From contig JADJWF010000002.1 in the NCBI GenBank assembly GCA_016716505.1, positions 806,001 to 870,000 on the forward strand: a DNA stretch of 64,000 bases, written 5' to 3'. The notes beneath the pieces were generated by a model, which did no database searches, was not told where the DNA came from, and worked only from the letters and a program-made list of their open reading frames with translations. A program made the position numbers and the translations under genes. Every line of letters begins with the position of its first letter. Positions within the stretch are counted from its first letter, which is position 1. Below are positions 27,829-36,933 of this stretch, piece by piece. Origin of the DNA: Verrucomicrobiota bacterium (GTDB lineage Bacteria; Verrucomicrobiota; Verrucomicrobiia; Limisphaerales; J093).

Positions 27829-28656
27829 ATGCGCCCGAGGCTCGAAGACTTCTACGCCGAAACCCTCGCCGCGCTTTTGGACCGGGGCCTGCTCCGACGC
27901 GACGACGAGGTGCTCGTCGTCTGCGCGGGCGAACGCGATTGCGAGGTGTTCCGCCGCGCGGAGTTCCGACGGGTAACGATCTCCAACCTCGACACCCGGA
28001 TGCGGGGCGATGAGTTTGCACCCTATCGCTGGAGCCGGCAGGATGTCGAAAACCTGACCCTGCCCGATGGTTCGTATGACTGGGTGGTCGTCCACAGCGG
28101 CCTGCATCACTGCTATTCGCCCCATCGCGGTCTCTTGGAGATGTATCGCGTGGCCCGGCGGGGCGTCCTCGTGTTCGAGCCCCGGGACTCGCTGCTGGTG
28201 CGCCTGGGCGTGCGACTGAGTTTTGGACAAGAGTACGAGGTGGCCGCGGTCGTCGGTAACGACCTGAAATTCGGCGGCGTCGGCAACACAGCCATCCCCA
28301 ACTACGTGTACCGCTGGACCGAGCGCGAGGTGGAGAAGACCGTGCGCAGCGCCGCGCCGCTGGGAGTACCCAAAGTCCACTACTTCTACGCGCTCCGCGT
28401 TCCTGCGGCCCGTCTCGAGGGCATGAGGAACCGCGCCGCCGCCGCGCTGAAACTGTTGCTGCCTTTGCTTCGGGTCTTCACGGCGCTCTTCCCCAGGCAA
28501 TGCAACAACTTCGCCTTCGCGGTGGAGAAGCTGCAATTGCCGCGGGACCTGCATCCCTGGCTGCAATGGGAGAACGGCGCGCCGGCCCTTAACCAGAAGT
28601 GGATCGAAGCCCGGTACGACCAGCAGCGCCTGAAGCGGGCCGCTCAGGACGAGTGA
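27829..28656 (+). CDS. Class I SAM-dependent methyltransferase-like protein
   Basis: A 275-residue protein of methyltransferase type 11 fold. The SAM-binding strand-loop is degenerate (VLVVCAGERDCEVFR, where GxGxG is expected). The acidic end of strand 2 is ISNLDTR. The post-I motif WSRQDVENLTLPDGSYDWVV and the HSGLHHCYSPHRGLLEMYRV region follow the usual layout. About 100 C-terminal residues after FEPRDS are unique, with a hydrophobic stretch (ALKLLLPLLRVFTALFPRQ) that could touch membrane. It starts 35 bases after khpB on the same strand and faces the convergent polysaccharide operon. It may modify a sugar or lipid in that pathway (inference). Confidence 0.8.
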   Translation: MRPRLEDFYAETLAALLDRGLLRRDDEVLVVCAGERDCEVFRRAEFRRVTISNLDTRMRGDEFAPYRWSRQDVENLTLPDGSYDWVVVHSGLHHCYSPHRGLLEMYRVARRGVLVFEPRDSLLVRLGVRLSFGQEYEVAAVVGNDLKFGGVGNTAIPNYVYRWTEREVEKTVRSAAPLGVPKVHYFYALRVPAARLEGMRNRAAAALKLLLPLLRVFTALFPRQCNNFAFAVEKLQLPRDLHPWLQWENGAPALNQKWIEARYDQQRLKRAAQDE

Positions 28657-28748
28657 TGGGCCGGCATCCCGCCCGCCTGCTCCCGGGCCGACGAAACCGC
28701 GGGTGACGCGGCGCCACTGCACGCGGCCCCGAGTAGCCTTTGTCCCCG

Positions 28749-29901
28749 TCAGCGCGCCCGCAGACGAGCGAGTTCCGCGTCGTACAGCTCTTCGTACCGC
28801 GCGACCATGCGCTCCATGCTGAAGTCCGCCGCCCGTGCGCGACAGGCCGGCGCCATGGCCGTGAGCCTGTCCGGGGATAAAGCCAGCACTTCCCCGAGCC
28901 GCTCGGCCAGGTGAGAGGCGTCGTTCGTCCGGCAGACCCATCCCGTGCGGCCTTCAGTGACGACCCCGGCTGCGTTCGCTGCCTCGGAGAGGAGCACGGG
29001 CTTGCCGGCGGCAAACGATTCGATGGCCGCGTTCGGCAGGCCCTCCCAGAGCGATGGCAGGACGGTGAAATCGGCCGCGTGGTAGAACGCCTCCGGCTGG
29101 GGTGTCTGGGGCAGTTGCAGAAACTGGTCCTCCACCCCGGCGCGGACGAGGGCGGCCTCGAACTTTTCCTGCATCCCGTCCGCCTCGCGTTCCCCCACCA
29201 CCCAGAACCGCACGTCGGCCGGGAGGCGACCGTTCTGCTTGAGCCGGCCGGCCGCCTCGGCCAGCAGGTTCGGTGACTTCTGGACCGTCACCCGCGCCAT
29301 CATGGCGACCACCCGGCAGGCCGTCGGAGCCAGCCGCGAGCGCAAACCCGGGTCGGGATTGTGGCTGAACCGTTCGAGGTTCAGCCCGTTCGGGATGACG
29401 TGCAGCCGTGCGGGCGCCACCCGACACAACTCCTTGAGCTTGCGGCCCACGTCCGGGCTGTTTGTCACAATGCAGTCGGCGAAGCGCTGCTCCACTCTCT
29501 CGAAGAAATACTGCTTCGCGTTGTATTCGGTCCGAATGGCGGCGAGCAGGCGCATTCGTCCCGGCAACAGCCACCGGCCCAGCCGGGTGAGGTGATTGCT
29601 GTGGAGGCTGATGGAATGCAGCACCGCGGGGCGCAGCGCCCGGACCGCGCGGGCGACGCGCACCAAGCCGCGGGGCAGTTCGAGCATTCTCCACCGGAGG
29701 TCGAGGTCCACCACAGCCACGCCCGCCGCGCGGAGGTCGGCGGCAAAATGCAGGCTCTGCCCTTCGCGACGGCTGTGGAGGACGATGACCGAGGGGGCGA
29801 AGCGCCGCCGGTCGAGACGGGTCACCAGCTCAACCATCTGCCGCTGGGCACCCGGCGCAGAGCGTGTCAATGCAGTACGCGATGACGGCCGGCTCAGCCA
29901 T
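28749..29901 (-). pseudogene. GT4 family glycosyltransferase, frameshifted near its start
   Basis: A GT4-type glycosyltransferase that adds an activated sugar to a surface glycan. The C-terminal half has the nucleotide-sugar motif EGLPNAAIESFAAGKPVLLS (E-x7-E), the VIPNGLNLERF turn and MMARVTVQKSPNLLAEA. The ATG at 29901 gives MAEPAVIAYCIDTL, a classic GT4 beginning, and overlaps the asparagine synthase stop. That frame ends at 29830. The rest (GAQRQMVELVTRLDRRRFAP onward) is in another frame. Removing one base near the GGG at about 29851-29853 joins the two parts as ...IDTLCA-GAQRQMVELV and gives about 383 residues, the normal length. It is either a one-base sequence error or a genuinely disabled gene. 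Confidence 0.88.
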
Positions 29902-31780
29902 GAGGCGCTGGAACGAGATACTCGCGCGCCCACAGCTCGAAACAGAGCAGCGACCACAGCCGCCAGCCGTGATCCGCGCGTTGCGCCGTGTGCTCGTCCA
30001 CCAACCGCACCAACACGGGCCGGTGAGCAAATTCAGCCGTCCGCGACGACGGCCCCAACAACAAGTCGCGCAACATGGGTTGCAGCGGACCACGCAGCCA
30101 CAGCGCCATCGGCAGATCAAAACCCCGTTTGCGCCGGGAGAGGATCTCCGGCGGCAGCAGGTCCGCGACCGCGCGCTTCAAGAGCACTTTGCTGTCGCGA
30201 TTGGTCATCTTGAGTTCCGGCGGCACGGCGGCCATGAATTCGAACACCTCGTGATCCAACAGGGGACTGCGCACCTCCAGCGAAGTGGCCATGCTTGCCC
30301 GGTCCACTTTGACCAGAATGTCCGCCGGCAAATAACCCACGAAGTCCAGATGCTGGAGTTGGGACAGCCAGGGCAGGCCCGCCGTTGCGGCCAGCGCCTC
30401 TTCGCGCGCCGCTTCCGGCCGCGAGGCCGCCTCAGTCGCCGTCTGAACCTCCGCTCGCAGGAGCACCGCCCGCTCCGCACCGGAAAAGAACTCCTCGTTC
30501 AGCGACCAGGCGGTCAGGGGCTGGTCCACCCGCCGGAGGTAGGCGCCCAATTTGACCCCGCGGGGTAGGGCTTCTGCGAGCCGCGCGACCAGCGGCCGCA
30601 GCCCGCCGGGAATCCAGCGCCGCAGGAACGCCTGTCGGAAGGCCCGCCGGTACCACGGATAGCCCGCAAAGACCTCATCGCCACCATCCCCGCTCAACGC
30701 CACCGTCACGTGCTGCCGGGCCATGCGGGAGACGTAGTACGTCGGAATCATCGAGTTGTCCGCGAACGGCTCGTCAAACTGCCGTGCCAGTTGCGGTAGG
30801 ACGGCAACCACATCCGGCCGGACGACTTCGTGGGTGTGGTCGGTGCCGCAGCGGCGGGCCACCGCCGCGGCAAAGGCGCTTTCGTCGTAGCCCGCCTCAT
30901 CAAAGCCAATGGAAAACGTCCGCACCGGACGCGAGGAGAGGCGGTTCATCAACGCGACCACGGCGCTGCTGTCCACCCCACCGCTGAGGAAGGCCCCCAG
31001 CGGCACGTCGCTGATCATCCGCAAACGTACCGCCTCGGTCAGGCGCGCGCGCAATTCGGCCGCGAGTTCGTCGGCCGGGCGGCGGTCGAGTTCGCTGACC
31101 GGCTTCAATTCCGGCCGCCAGTATGGGCGCAAGTCCGCCTGGCCGGTGGCGCTGACGGTCAGAGTGTGCCCGGGCTCCAGCTTGCGAATGCCGCGGAAGA
31201 TTGCCCGCGGCGCGCGGATGTAGCCGGTGGCGAGGTATTCCTCGACGGCTTCCAGATCGAGTTCCCGCCGCACGCCCGGATGCGGCAGCAGGGCCTTCAA
31301 TTCGGAGGCGAACACGATCCGGTCCCGGTCCAGCGAGTAGTAAAGCGGCTTTTTCCCGAAGCGGTCCACCGCGAGCGTAAGTTGGCGGGCGCGCTGGTCC
31401 CACACCGCGAACGCGAACATGCCGCGGAGCGAGCGAACGCAGTCGCGGCCGCTTTCCTCGAAACTGTGGAGAATCGTTTCCGTGTCTCCGGTGGTGCGGA
31501 ACTGGTGCCGGGCCGCCAGCGCCGAACGAAGCGCCTGGAAGTTGTAGATCTCGCCGTTGAAGACGATCCACACCGAGCCGTCTTCGTTGGCCATCGGCTG
31601 ATGACTGCCACCGAGGTCAATGATGCTCAGCCGCCGGAAACCCAATCCGAGAGGTCCGTCGCAGTGGAAACCCTCCTCGTCCGGACCGCGATGGACGATG
31701 GTTGAGGCCATTGCCCGCAGGATCTCCGCGTCGGCCCGCGCTCCCGGATCAAAGTGCCAGACGCCACAGATGCCGCACAT
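29894..31780 (-). CDS. asnB: Asparagine synthase (glutamine-hydrolysing), AsnB-like
   Basis: A 628-residue two-domain enzyme. The glutaminase domain begins with the nucleophile Cys right after the initiator (MCGICGVWHF), so the ATG at 31780 must be the start, not the GTG one codon upstream. Further marks are HRGPDEEG, RLSIIDLGGSHQPM and FNGEIYNF. The synthetase domain has the pyrophosphate loop LSGGVDSSAVVALM and the LSGDGGDEVFAGYPWY block. It makes asparagine from aspartate, ATP and glutamine, but members of this group in polysaccharide clusters often amidate uronic acids or proteins in the glycan pathway. It lies between the polymerase gene and the glycosyltransferase gene in one operon. 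The stop overlaps the GT start. Confidence 0.94.
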   Translation of the reverse strand: MCGICGVWHFDPGARADAEILRAMASTIVHRGPDEEGFHCDGPLGLGFRRLSIIDLGGSHQPMANEDGSVWIVFNGEIYNFQALRSALAARHQFRTTGDTETILHSFEESGRDCVRSLRGMFAFAVWDQRARQLTLAVDRFGKKPLYYSLDRDRIVFASELKALLPHPGVRRELDLEAVEEYLATGYIRAPRAIFRGIRKLEPGHTLTVSATGQADLRPYWRPELKPVSELDRRPADELAAELRARLTEAVRLRMISDVPLGAFLSGGVDSSAVVALMNRLSSRPVRTFSIGFDEAGYDESAFAAAVARRCGTDHTHEVVRPDVVAVLPQLARQFDEPFADNSMIPTYYVSRMARQHVTVALSGDGGDEVFAGYPWYRRAFRQAFLRRWIPGGLRPLVARLAEALPRGVKLGAYLRRVDQPLTAWSLNEEFFSGAERAVLLRAEVQTATEAASRPEAAREEALAATAGLPWLSQLQHLDFVGYLPADILVKVDRASMATSLEVRSPLLDHEVFEFMAAVPPELKMTNRDSKVLLKRAVADLLPPEILSRRKRGFDLPMALWLRGPLQPMLRDLLLGPSSRTAEFAHRPVLVRLVDEHTAQRADHGWRLWSLLCFELWAREYLVPAPHG

Positions 31781-31838
31781 CACGCGCCTCCGCGCAAACG
31801 CCCCGTCTCAGTCGAGACCCGCCTAGCATTCTCCGCTC

Positions 31839-33359
31839 TCACGCCGCGGCGACCATCGCGGCTTCCTGCCGTTGCCGCAAAAGCTTGTCGCAGACGAGAA
31901 GGAGCCCTGCTTGGAGGGAAAACGTTTTCATGGCCGTCTCGGCGTCACCGTGCAGGAAGACGAAGAGAACGACCCCCGTGATCCAGACGCCGGCCGCCAC
32001 TGAAGAAATCCGGGCAAAGGTGTCCTCGCAGCCATGTCGTCGAAGGTGCAACACGATCCGGACGGCCACCCGCGTGCCGCCGTACAGGAAGATCAACATG
32101 CCGACCGTGCCGAAGACGCCCGTGTTGACCATCAAGCCGATGAACCCGTTGTAGAACACCCCCTGGTCAAGGTGGAACATCAGTGTCTGTTGCTGCGGGT
32201 GATAGGGTGGCAGCTCGGAGAGGTACTTGTGAAAGCCGCGGCCCACCCAGAAATAGTCCGGGATCATTCCCAAGCCGACGCGAAAGAGCGTGCGCCGCAA
32301 CCCCCAAGTCAGTTCCGCGTCCACCTTGGATTGCGCGTCCACCCGGAGCCCGGGGAGAAAGGACACCGCGCGCTGGGCCGCTTGCGGCATCATATCCACG
32401 GTGGAATAGACCGTCACCAGAGCGGCGACTCCAATCAGGGTCAACCGGAACAGATGGCCGATCGTAAAGAATCGCTGGGCGAGCGCGACCACAAACCCGG
32501 TGCCGGCGAGGGTCAGGACCACGACGCGATGACCACTCGCCACGCCGATGGCTGCCAGGACGGCCGTCAGCGGCAGGAGCCACAGGGCGCGGCGCCCGAG
32601 GAAATCCCGCAGATTGTTGAACGCCAGCAGCAGCAGGATCATCGAGGTGCCAAAAATCGCGAAAGATTGGAAGCGGCGAACGCCAAATCGCATCGCGGAC
32701 AGCTCGAAATTCATCGCGTCATTGGCGATTTCGAGGAGGTAGAGCACGCCCGTCAACGCGCCGCCCAGCGTGAAGGCGGCGTCGGAGAGCAGGTACGTCG
32801 CGCTGAGAATCCACTGGACGACCATCAGCCGAACGACCGTTCGTTCCTCCAGCCTCAGCGACAGAAACAAGAGGGGGAAGATTGCGCAGATGATCTGCTG
32901 GAAGTACAGACGTCCCCCCACCTTCGACGAACCCAGGATGTTGAGCCCAACCCCCCGGACGAGCATGGTCATCACCAGCACCGCGCAGTAGAGAGCCGCG
33001 CCCACGAAAACCCATTTGTGCTCCCGGAGCAGGCGGCCGAAATCCGCCGGGTAGCGTCGCAGAAAAATCACAATCGGCACACCCGTCCAGGCCAGTAGGG
33101 CCGCCATCTCCCACATGTAGGGGCGGCCCGCCAGAAAGGGCACGATGAACGCCGAACCGAAAGTCGCCAGCGCCAGGTGAAGGGACAACTGGGCGTGATA
33201 CGGCAACAACGCCAGCCAGCCCACCCCCGCCACGATGAACGCGGCGAAGAACTGGTCGGACGCCATGAACATGCCCAGCAAGAGCACACCCAGCCCCATC
33301 ACCCCGTACCAGAGGAGGAACTGCAGTCTCAGCCGGACATCTACTGCGGTGGCGGACAT
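31839..33359 (-). CDS. O-antigen polymerase/ligase-like membrane protein
   Basis: A 506-residue polytopic membrane protein with about 11-12 helices (for example VMGLGVLLLGMFMASDQFFA, ALYCAVLVMTMLVRGVGLNI and LLPLTAVLAAIGVASGHRVV). The R-rich segment after that helix and the large periplasmic loop between about residues 330 and 400 match the WaaL/Wzy layout. Such proteins join or polymerise lipid-linked sugar units in the periplasm. It is the first gene of the operon and lies 58 bases upstream of asnB. Polymerase versus ligase cannot be told from sequence alone. Confidence 0.85.
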   Translation of the reverse strand: MSATAVDVRLRLQFLLWYGVMGLGVLLLGMFMASDQFFAAFIVAGVGWLALLPYHAQLSLHLALATFGSAFIVPFLAGRPYMWEMAALLAWTGVPIVIFLRRYPADFGRLLREHKWVFVGAALYCAVLVMTMLVRGVGLNILGSSKVGGRLYFQQIICAIFPLLFLSLRLEERTVVRLMVVQWILSATYLLSDAAFTLGGALTGVLYLLEIANDAMNFELSAMRFGVRRFQSFAIFGTSMILLLLAFNNLRDFLGRRALWLLPLTAVLAAIGVASGHRVVVLTLAGTGFVVALAQRFFTIGHLFRLTLIGVAALVTVYSTVDMMPQAAQRAVSFLPGLRVDAQSKVDAELTWGLRRTLFRVGLGMIPDYFWVGRGFHKYLSELPPYHPQQQTLMFHLDQGVFYNGFIGLMVNTGVFGTVGMLIFLYGGTRVAVRIVLHLRRHGCEDTFARISSVAAGVWITGVVLFVFLHGDAETAMKTFSLQAGLLLVCDKLLRQRQEAAMVAAA

Positions 33360-33667
33360 GGATCGAGAACGTCAAAATCGGGATGGAGCTTCAGGCCACT
33401 CGTGGCGCATCCATCGCCGCGTCAATTGTCGCGGCAAGCCGCCCGGCATCGCAACGCTTTTCGCGCAACCAGGGAGACGTCCAAGGCCAGAACTCCGCCA
33501 CGAGCCTCGGGCAGGCCTGCTGGGAAGCCCGACGACGCGAACCGGCGGCTTTTCGCAGCCAAACATGACAGCGCAAGCAGAGGGGTTGACCCGCCGCCGC
33601 TCAGGGCGCAACGTTCGCCGCCGCGATCGAGATGCCTTCAGCCCCCACCAACCCCCATCAGTCCGTC
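33360..33667. other. Divergent intergenic region
   Basis: About 310 bases between two divergent genes, the O-antigen-type membrane protein and the glycosylasparaginase. Promoters in both directions should be here. I see no strong consensus promoter, repeat or hairpin. Confidence 0.45.
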
Positions 33668-34684
33668 ATGAAAACCACGCGGCGCGATTTTGTCGCCAGC
33701 ACCGTTGCGATGGCCGTGACGGCCCGTTCCCTGCACGCCGGTAACGACGCTCAAACGGGGCCCGGCCAATCGAGCCTTCCCGTCGTTGTTTCGACCTGGC
33801 CCTTCGGCAAGCCCGCCAACGAACGCGCCTTCGCCCTTCTCCTCGCGGGCGGCCGGCCGCTGGAGGCGGTGGAGCAAGGGATACGCGTCACTGAGGCCTC
33901 CGCCAACCCGTCGGTCGGCCTCGGCGGCATCCCCAACGCCGCCGGTGTGGTTCAACTGGACGCCTGCATCATGGACGGCGTGGGTCACCGCGCCGGCAGC
34001 GTCGCCGGTGTGGAAGGCGTACGACATCCGATTTCCGTCGCAAGGCGGGTGATGGAAAAGACGCCCCACGTCCTGCTGGTGGGCGATGGTGCCCGGCAAT
34101 TCGCCGTCGCGGAAGGTCTGGAAGTCGTCGAATCCGACGCCCACGAACGCCACGCCGCCTGGTGGAAGCAGCGTGCCGCTGAGAGGGCGGCGCCGGACAC
34201 GCCCGGTTCGCCCCGCGGCAATCACGACACGATCGCCCTGCTGGCGATCGGGCTGGACGGCACGCTGGCCGGAGGTTGTTCCACCAGCGGTCTGGGCGGA
34301 AAACTGCCCGGACGGGTGGGCGACTCCCCGATCATCGGTAGCGGGCTGTACGTGGATAACGAGGTCGGGGCGGCGGGGGCGACGGGGATCGGCGAAAACG
34401 TGATGCGCTACTGCGGCTCCTTCCTGGTGGTGGAGTTGATGCGCCAGGGCCTTCACCCGAACGACGCGTGTATGGAGGCTCTGCGCCGAATTTCGCGACA
34501 GGACCCGAAAGGAACCGCCCTCGGAGTGAGCTTCATCGCGCTGGACAAGCACGGGCGATACGGCTCGGCCACCGCTGGGCAGGAGTTCCAGTATGTGGCG
34601 ACCGATCGCGGCGGCAGCGAACTGATCAGCAGTCCGGGCCTTGGACCACTCGTTCGGGTGCCGGAGGGCGGCAATCGCCGCTGA
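33668..34684 (+). CDS. Glycosylasparaginase / N4-GlcNAc-asparaginase (Ntn hydrolase)
   Basis: A 338-residue exported Ntn hydrolase that cleaves the bond between GlcNAc and asparagine or, in other members, isoaspartyl peptides. A twin-arginine-like leader (TTRRDFVASTVAMAVTA) precedes the mature protein. The autocatalytic site is GNHDTIALLAI; cleavage before Thr188 would create the N-terminal nucleophile of the beta subunit. Conserved binding loops include TSGLGGKLPGRVGDSPIIGS and GATGIGENVMRYCGSFL. Length and layout fit lysosomal-type glycosylasparaginases common in Bacteroidota and Verrucomicrobiota. The start at 33668 begins the leader. It could act on host or algal N-glycan remnants, together with the GH95 fucosidase found later (inference). 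Confidence 0.92.
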   Translation: MKTTRRDFVASTVAMAVTARSLHAGNDAQTGPGQSSLPVVVSTWPFGKPANERAFALLLAGGRPLEAVEQGIRVTEASANPSVGLGGIPNAAGVVQLDACIMDGVGHRAGSVAGVEGVRHPISVARRVMEKTPHVLLVGDGARQFAVAEGLEVVESDAHERHAAWWKQRAAERAAPDTPGSPRGNHDTIALLAIGLDGTLAGGCSTSGLGGKLPGRVGDSPIIGSGLYVDNEVGAAGATGIGENVMRYCGSFLVVELMRQGLHPNDACMEALRRISRQDPKGTALGVSFIALDKHGRYGSATAGQEFQYVATDRGGSELISSPGLGPLVRVPEGGNRR

Positions 34685-34723
34685 TCGCCGCGCGTGAGCG
34701 CGTCCGGACTGTCGGATTCGAGG

Positions 34724-34759
34724 GGCAAAAACGAACTGGCCCGCCTTTCGGCGGGCCAG
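34724..34759 (-). terminator. Rho-independent terminator for pseudopilin gene
   Basis: A perfect 10-bp inverted repeat CTGGCCCGCC-(4-nt loop)-GGCGGGCCAG is followed on the minus strand by TTCGTTTTTG. It lies about 35 bases after the stop of the pseudopilin gene, the correct side for ending that transcript. The plus strand lacks a T tract. Confidence 0.75.
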
Positions 34760-34795
34760 CGCGCATAACCCTAAACAAGTTCTGCCCGACGTTCG

Positions 34796-35671
34796 TCAGT
34801 CAATCCGCGTGGGGTTGACCATCTTGGAGCTCGAACGCTGCTGCAGCCAATCCACGTCTTTATTGTTGGGCGAGCCGACCCCGAGTGCGAGCAACTGGCC
34901 GGGACGCAGTTTGGGGACCGTCCTCGGATCCTGCCACTTCTTGATCTCCGAATGACCGTCGGCAAACGAAAACCCGCAGGCATTGTTGTGATAACTCGCT
35001 GGATAGTCCACGATCACGTAGGCGGTCGGCCGGATGGGGTCATAACCTTCCATGTTGACGGCGAACCAGCCGTCATTGATGGAATCTTCCCGTTCATCCA
35101 CAAATACCCAAGCCTTGGACGGCGACGGGGCCATGATGTCAGTGATCTTCTTGAACTGCCAGAAACCCGAAGTGTAGGGCGCCGCGCGGTCGCCCATGTA
35201 ACCGTTCATCGAGAGACTGCGCACACGCGGCAACGTGCGCCCTCCGATCTTGACCATCGCCTTGTCCGCAGGGCATTTGTAAACCGCCGCTGAGTTGCCG
35301 ACGAACTTGCCGAGCTGGGAGTTGATCAGGAGCAGCGTGTTCGTGTTGTCGGCCCGCGTGCCGAAGTCAAGCCAGCCCACGCACCACGTGCGATTGCTGT
35401 TGGCTGGCGTTTGCGCGTCCCCGCCGTCGAGGTTGCCCGTCAGCTTGTTCGCGTTGTCATCGGCATACATGATCCAGCCGAGGGCAAGCTGCTTGGTGTT
35501 GTTCATGCACAGGATGCCCTGGCCCTTGGCCTTGGCCTTGGACAAGGCCGGAAGGAGCATTCCCGCCAGAATCGCGATGATCGCGATGACGACGAGGAGT
35601 TCGATCAAGGTGAAACCCTGTTTCAAGCTCCCCCGAATACCGTCGAGAGTCGTGTTGGTTCGCTTGTTCAT
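34796..35671 (-). CDS. H-X9-DG type pseudopilin
   Basis: A 291-residue pseudopilin-type secreted protein. The prepilin site GFTLIELLVVIAIIAILAG follows a 19-residue basic leader, then LLPALSKAKAKGQGILCMNN, the family's LPALxxAK pattern. Near the C-terminus, H-NNACGFSFA-DGH gives exactly nine residues between His and Asp-Gly, the H-X9-DG motif of the large prepilin-processing-associated family of Verrucomicrobiota and Planctomycetota. These proteins are exported and cleaved by the prepilin peptidase; their function is unknown. The ATG at 35671 starts the leader. A strong terminator follows at 34724-34759. It is divergent from the aldo/keto reductase gene. Confidence 0.92.
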   Translation of the reverse strand: MNKRTNTTLDGIRGSLKQGFTLIELLVVIAIIAILAGMLLPALSKAKAKGQGILCMNNTKQLALGWIMYADDNANKLTGNLDGGDAQTPANSNRTWCVGWLDFGTRADNTNTLLLINSQLGKFVGNSAAVYKCPADKAMVKIGGRTLPRVRSLSMNGYMGDRAAPYTSGFWQFKKITDIMAPSPSKAWVFVDEREDSINDGWFAVNMEGYDPIRPTAYVIVDYPASYHNNACGFSFADGHSEIKKWQDPRTVPKLRPGQLLALGVGSPNNKDVDWLQQRSSSKMVNPTRID

Positions 35672-35991
35672 ATTTTCAAATCGTTGCGGTTTGCAATCGC
35701 ACATCGAATTGACGTCGGCGAGTCTGCCGGCGGCTCTGCGGGCCGTCAACTCCCGCCTTGTCCAACTCATGCACATCTGCCCGGACGGGAACGACCTGCC
35801 AACACCGGGGCAAGCTAATCACGGGTCACGCCCGGCAAAATGTGCGTCTGGCGGCACACGGAATTCCGCGAATCGGCGCGCTGCAACCGGACCGGTGCCG
35901 GCGCAGCACCGGCCGCATTCGCCCCTCACTCGGCGCGGGAATCTGCTCGCCGAGTCCGGCGCGGCGAGTAGGCTCGCTCGCCGTTACGCGC
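35672..35991. other. Divergent intergenic region
   Basis: About 320 bases between the pseudopilin and the aldo/keto reductase genes. Promoters for both are expected. No repeat, hairpin or RNA gene is recognised. Confidence 0.45.
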
Positions 35992-36933
35992 ATGAAACAC
36001 ATCACTCTGGGCGGAAGCACGATCACTGCGTCGCGTCTCGCTTACGGTTGCTGGCGACTGGCCGGCTCTTCGGACCCCGCGCTGGTGACCCCGGAACGCC
36101 GCGCTCGAGGCCGATCCGCCGTGGTGGCGGCCTTCGAGGCCGGTTACACGTTGTTCGACCTTGCCGACATCTACTGCGACGGCGTGGCGGAAAGCATCTT
36201 CGGCGAGGCGCTGAAGGCCGTCCCCGGAATGCGCGGGCAGGTGGTCATCGCCAGCAAGTGCGGCATTCGCAAGGCCGGCGTCCCACACGGCAACGCACCG
36301 TACCGCTACGACTTCTCGGCCGAGCACATCATCGCTTCCTGCGACGCCTCCCTCCAGCGCCTGGGTGTCGAGACGATTGACTTGTACCAGTTGCACCGCC
36401 CGGATTTCCTCGGCAACCCGGTCGAGGTCGCGGATGCCTTCGAGCGACTTCAAAAGGCCGGGAAGGTGCGTGAGTTTGGGGTCAGCAACTTTCGGCCCTC
36501 ACAGGTGACCTTGTTTCAGACGGCCTGCCGGCTTCCGCTGCGGGTCAATCAGATTGAAATCAGCCTGGCCCACTTGGAACCCTTCTTCGACGGCTCGCTT
36601 GACCAATGCCTCGCCCACCGTCTGACCCCGATGGCTTGGAGTCCGCTGGCCGGGGGCAAGCTGTTGAGCCAGACGGTGGACATGACCAATCCCCACCACG
36701 CCCAACGGCAGAGACTGCTCGACACGCTGGATCTCGTGGCGCGGGAGCGCGGCGTCAGCCGGGCCGTCATCGCCGTTGCCTGGTTGCTGAAGCATCCGGC
36801 CGGGATCGTCCCGATCGTCGGCTCCACGGACCCGGAGCGCATCAGCGACTTGGCGAAGGCCGACACCTGCGACCTGACCCGTGAGGAATGGTATCGGCTG
36901 CTTGAGGCGGCTCACGGTCAGCGCCTCCCCTGA
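35992..36933 (+). CDS. Aldo/keto reductase
   Basis: A 313-residue cytoplasmic NADPH-dependent oxidoreductase of the YdhF-like group. The catalytic tetrad is visible: Asp and Tyr in YTLFDLADIYCDG, Lys in VVIASKCGIR, and His in DLYQLHRPDF. The cofactor-binding C-terminus has VGSTDPERISDLAKA. The start MKHITLGGSTITASRLAYGC is typical; the frame extends upstream, but the sequence there is not family-like. It reduces an unknown aldehyde or ketone, possibly a sugar. It stands alone, followed by a non-coding stretch with the 17-bp repeats. Confidence 0.93.
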   Translation: MKHITLGGSTITASRLAYGCWRLAGSSDPALVTPERRARGRSAVVAAFEAGYTLFDLADIYCDGVAESIFGEALKAVPGMRGQVVIASKCGIRKAGVPHGNAPYRYDFSAEHIIASCDASLQRLGVETIDLYQLHRPDFLGNPVEVADAFERLQKAGKVREFGVSNFRPSQVTLFQTACRLPLRVNQIEISLAHLEPFFDGSLDQCLAHRLTPMAWSPLAGGKLLSQTVDMTNPHHAQRQRLLDTLDLVARERGVSRAVIAVAWLLKHPAGIVPIVGSTDPERISDLAKADTCDLTREEWYRLLEAAHGQRLP

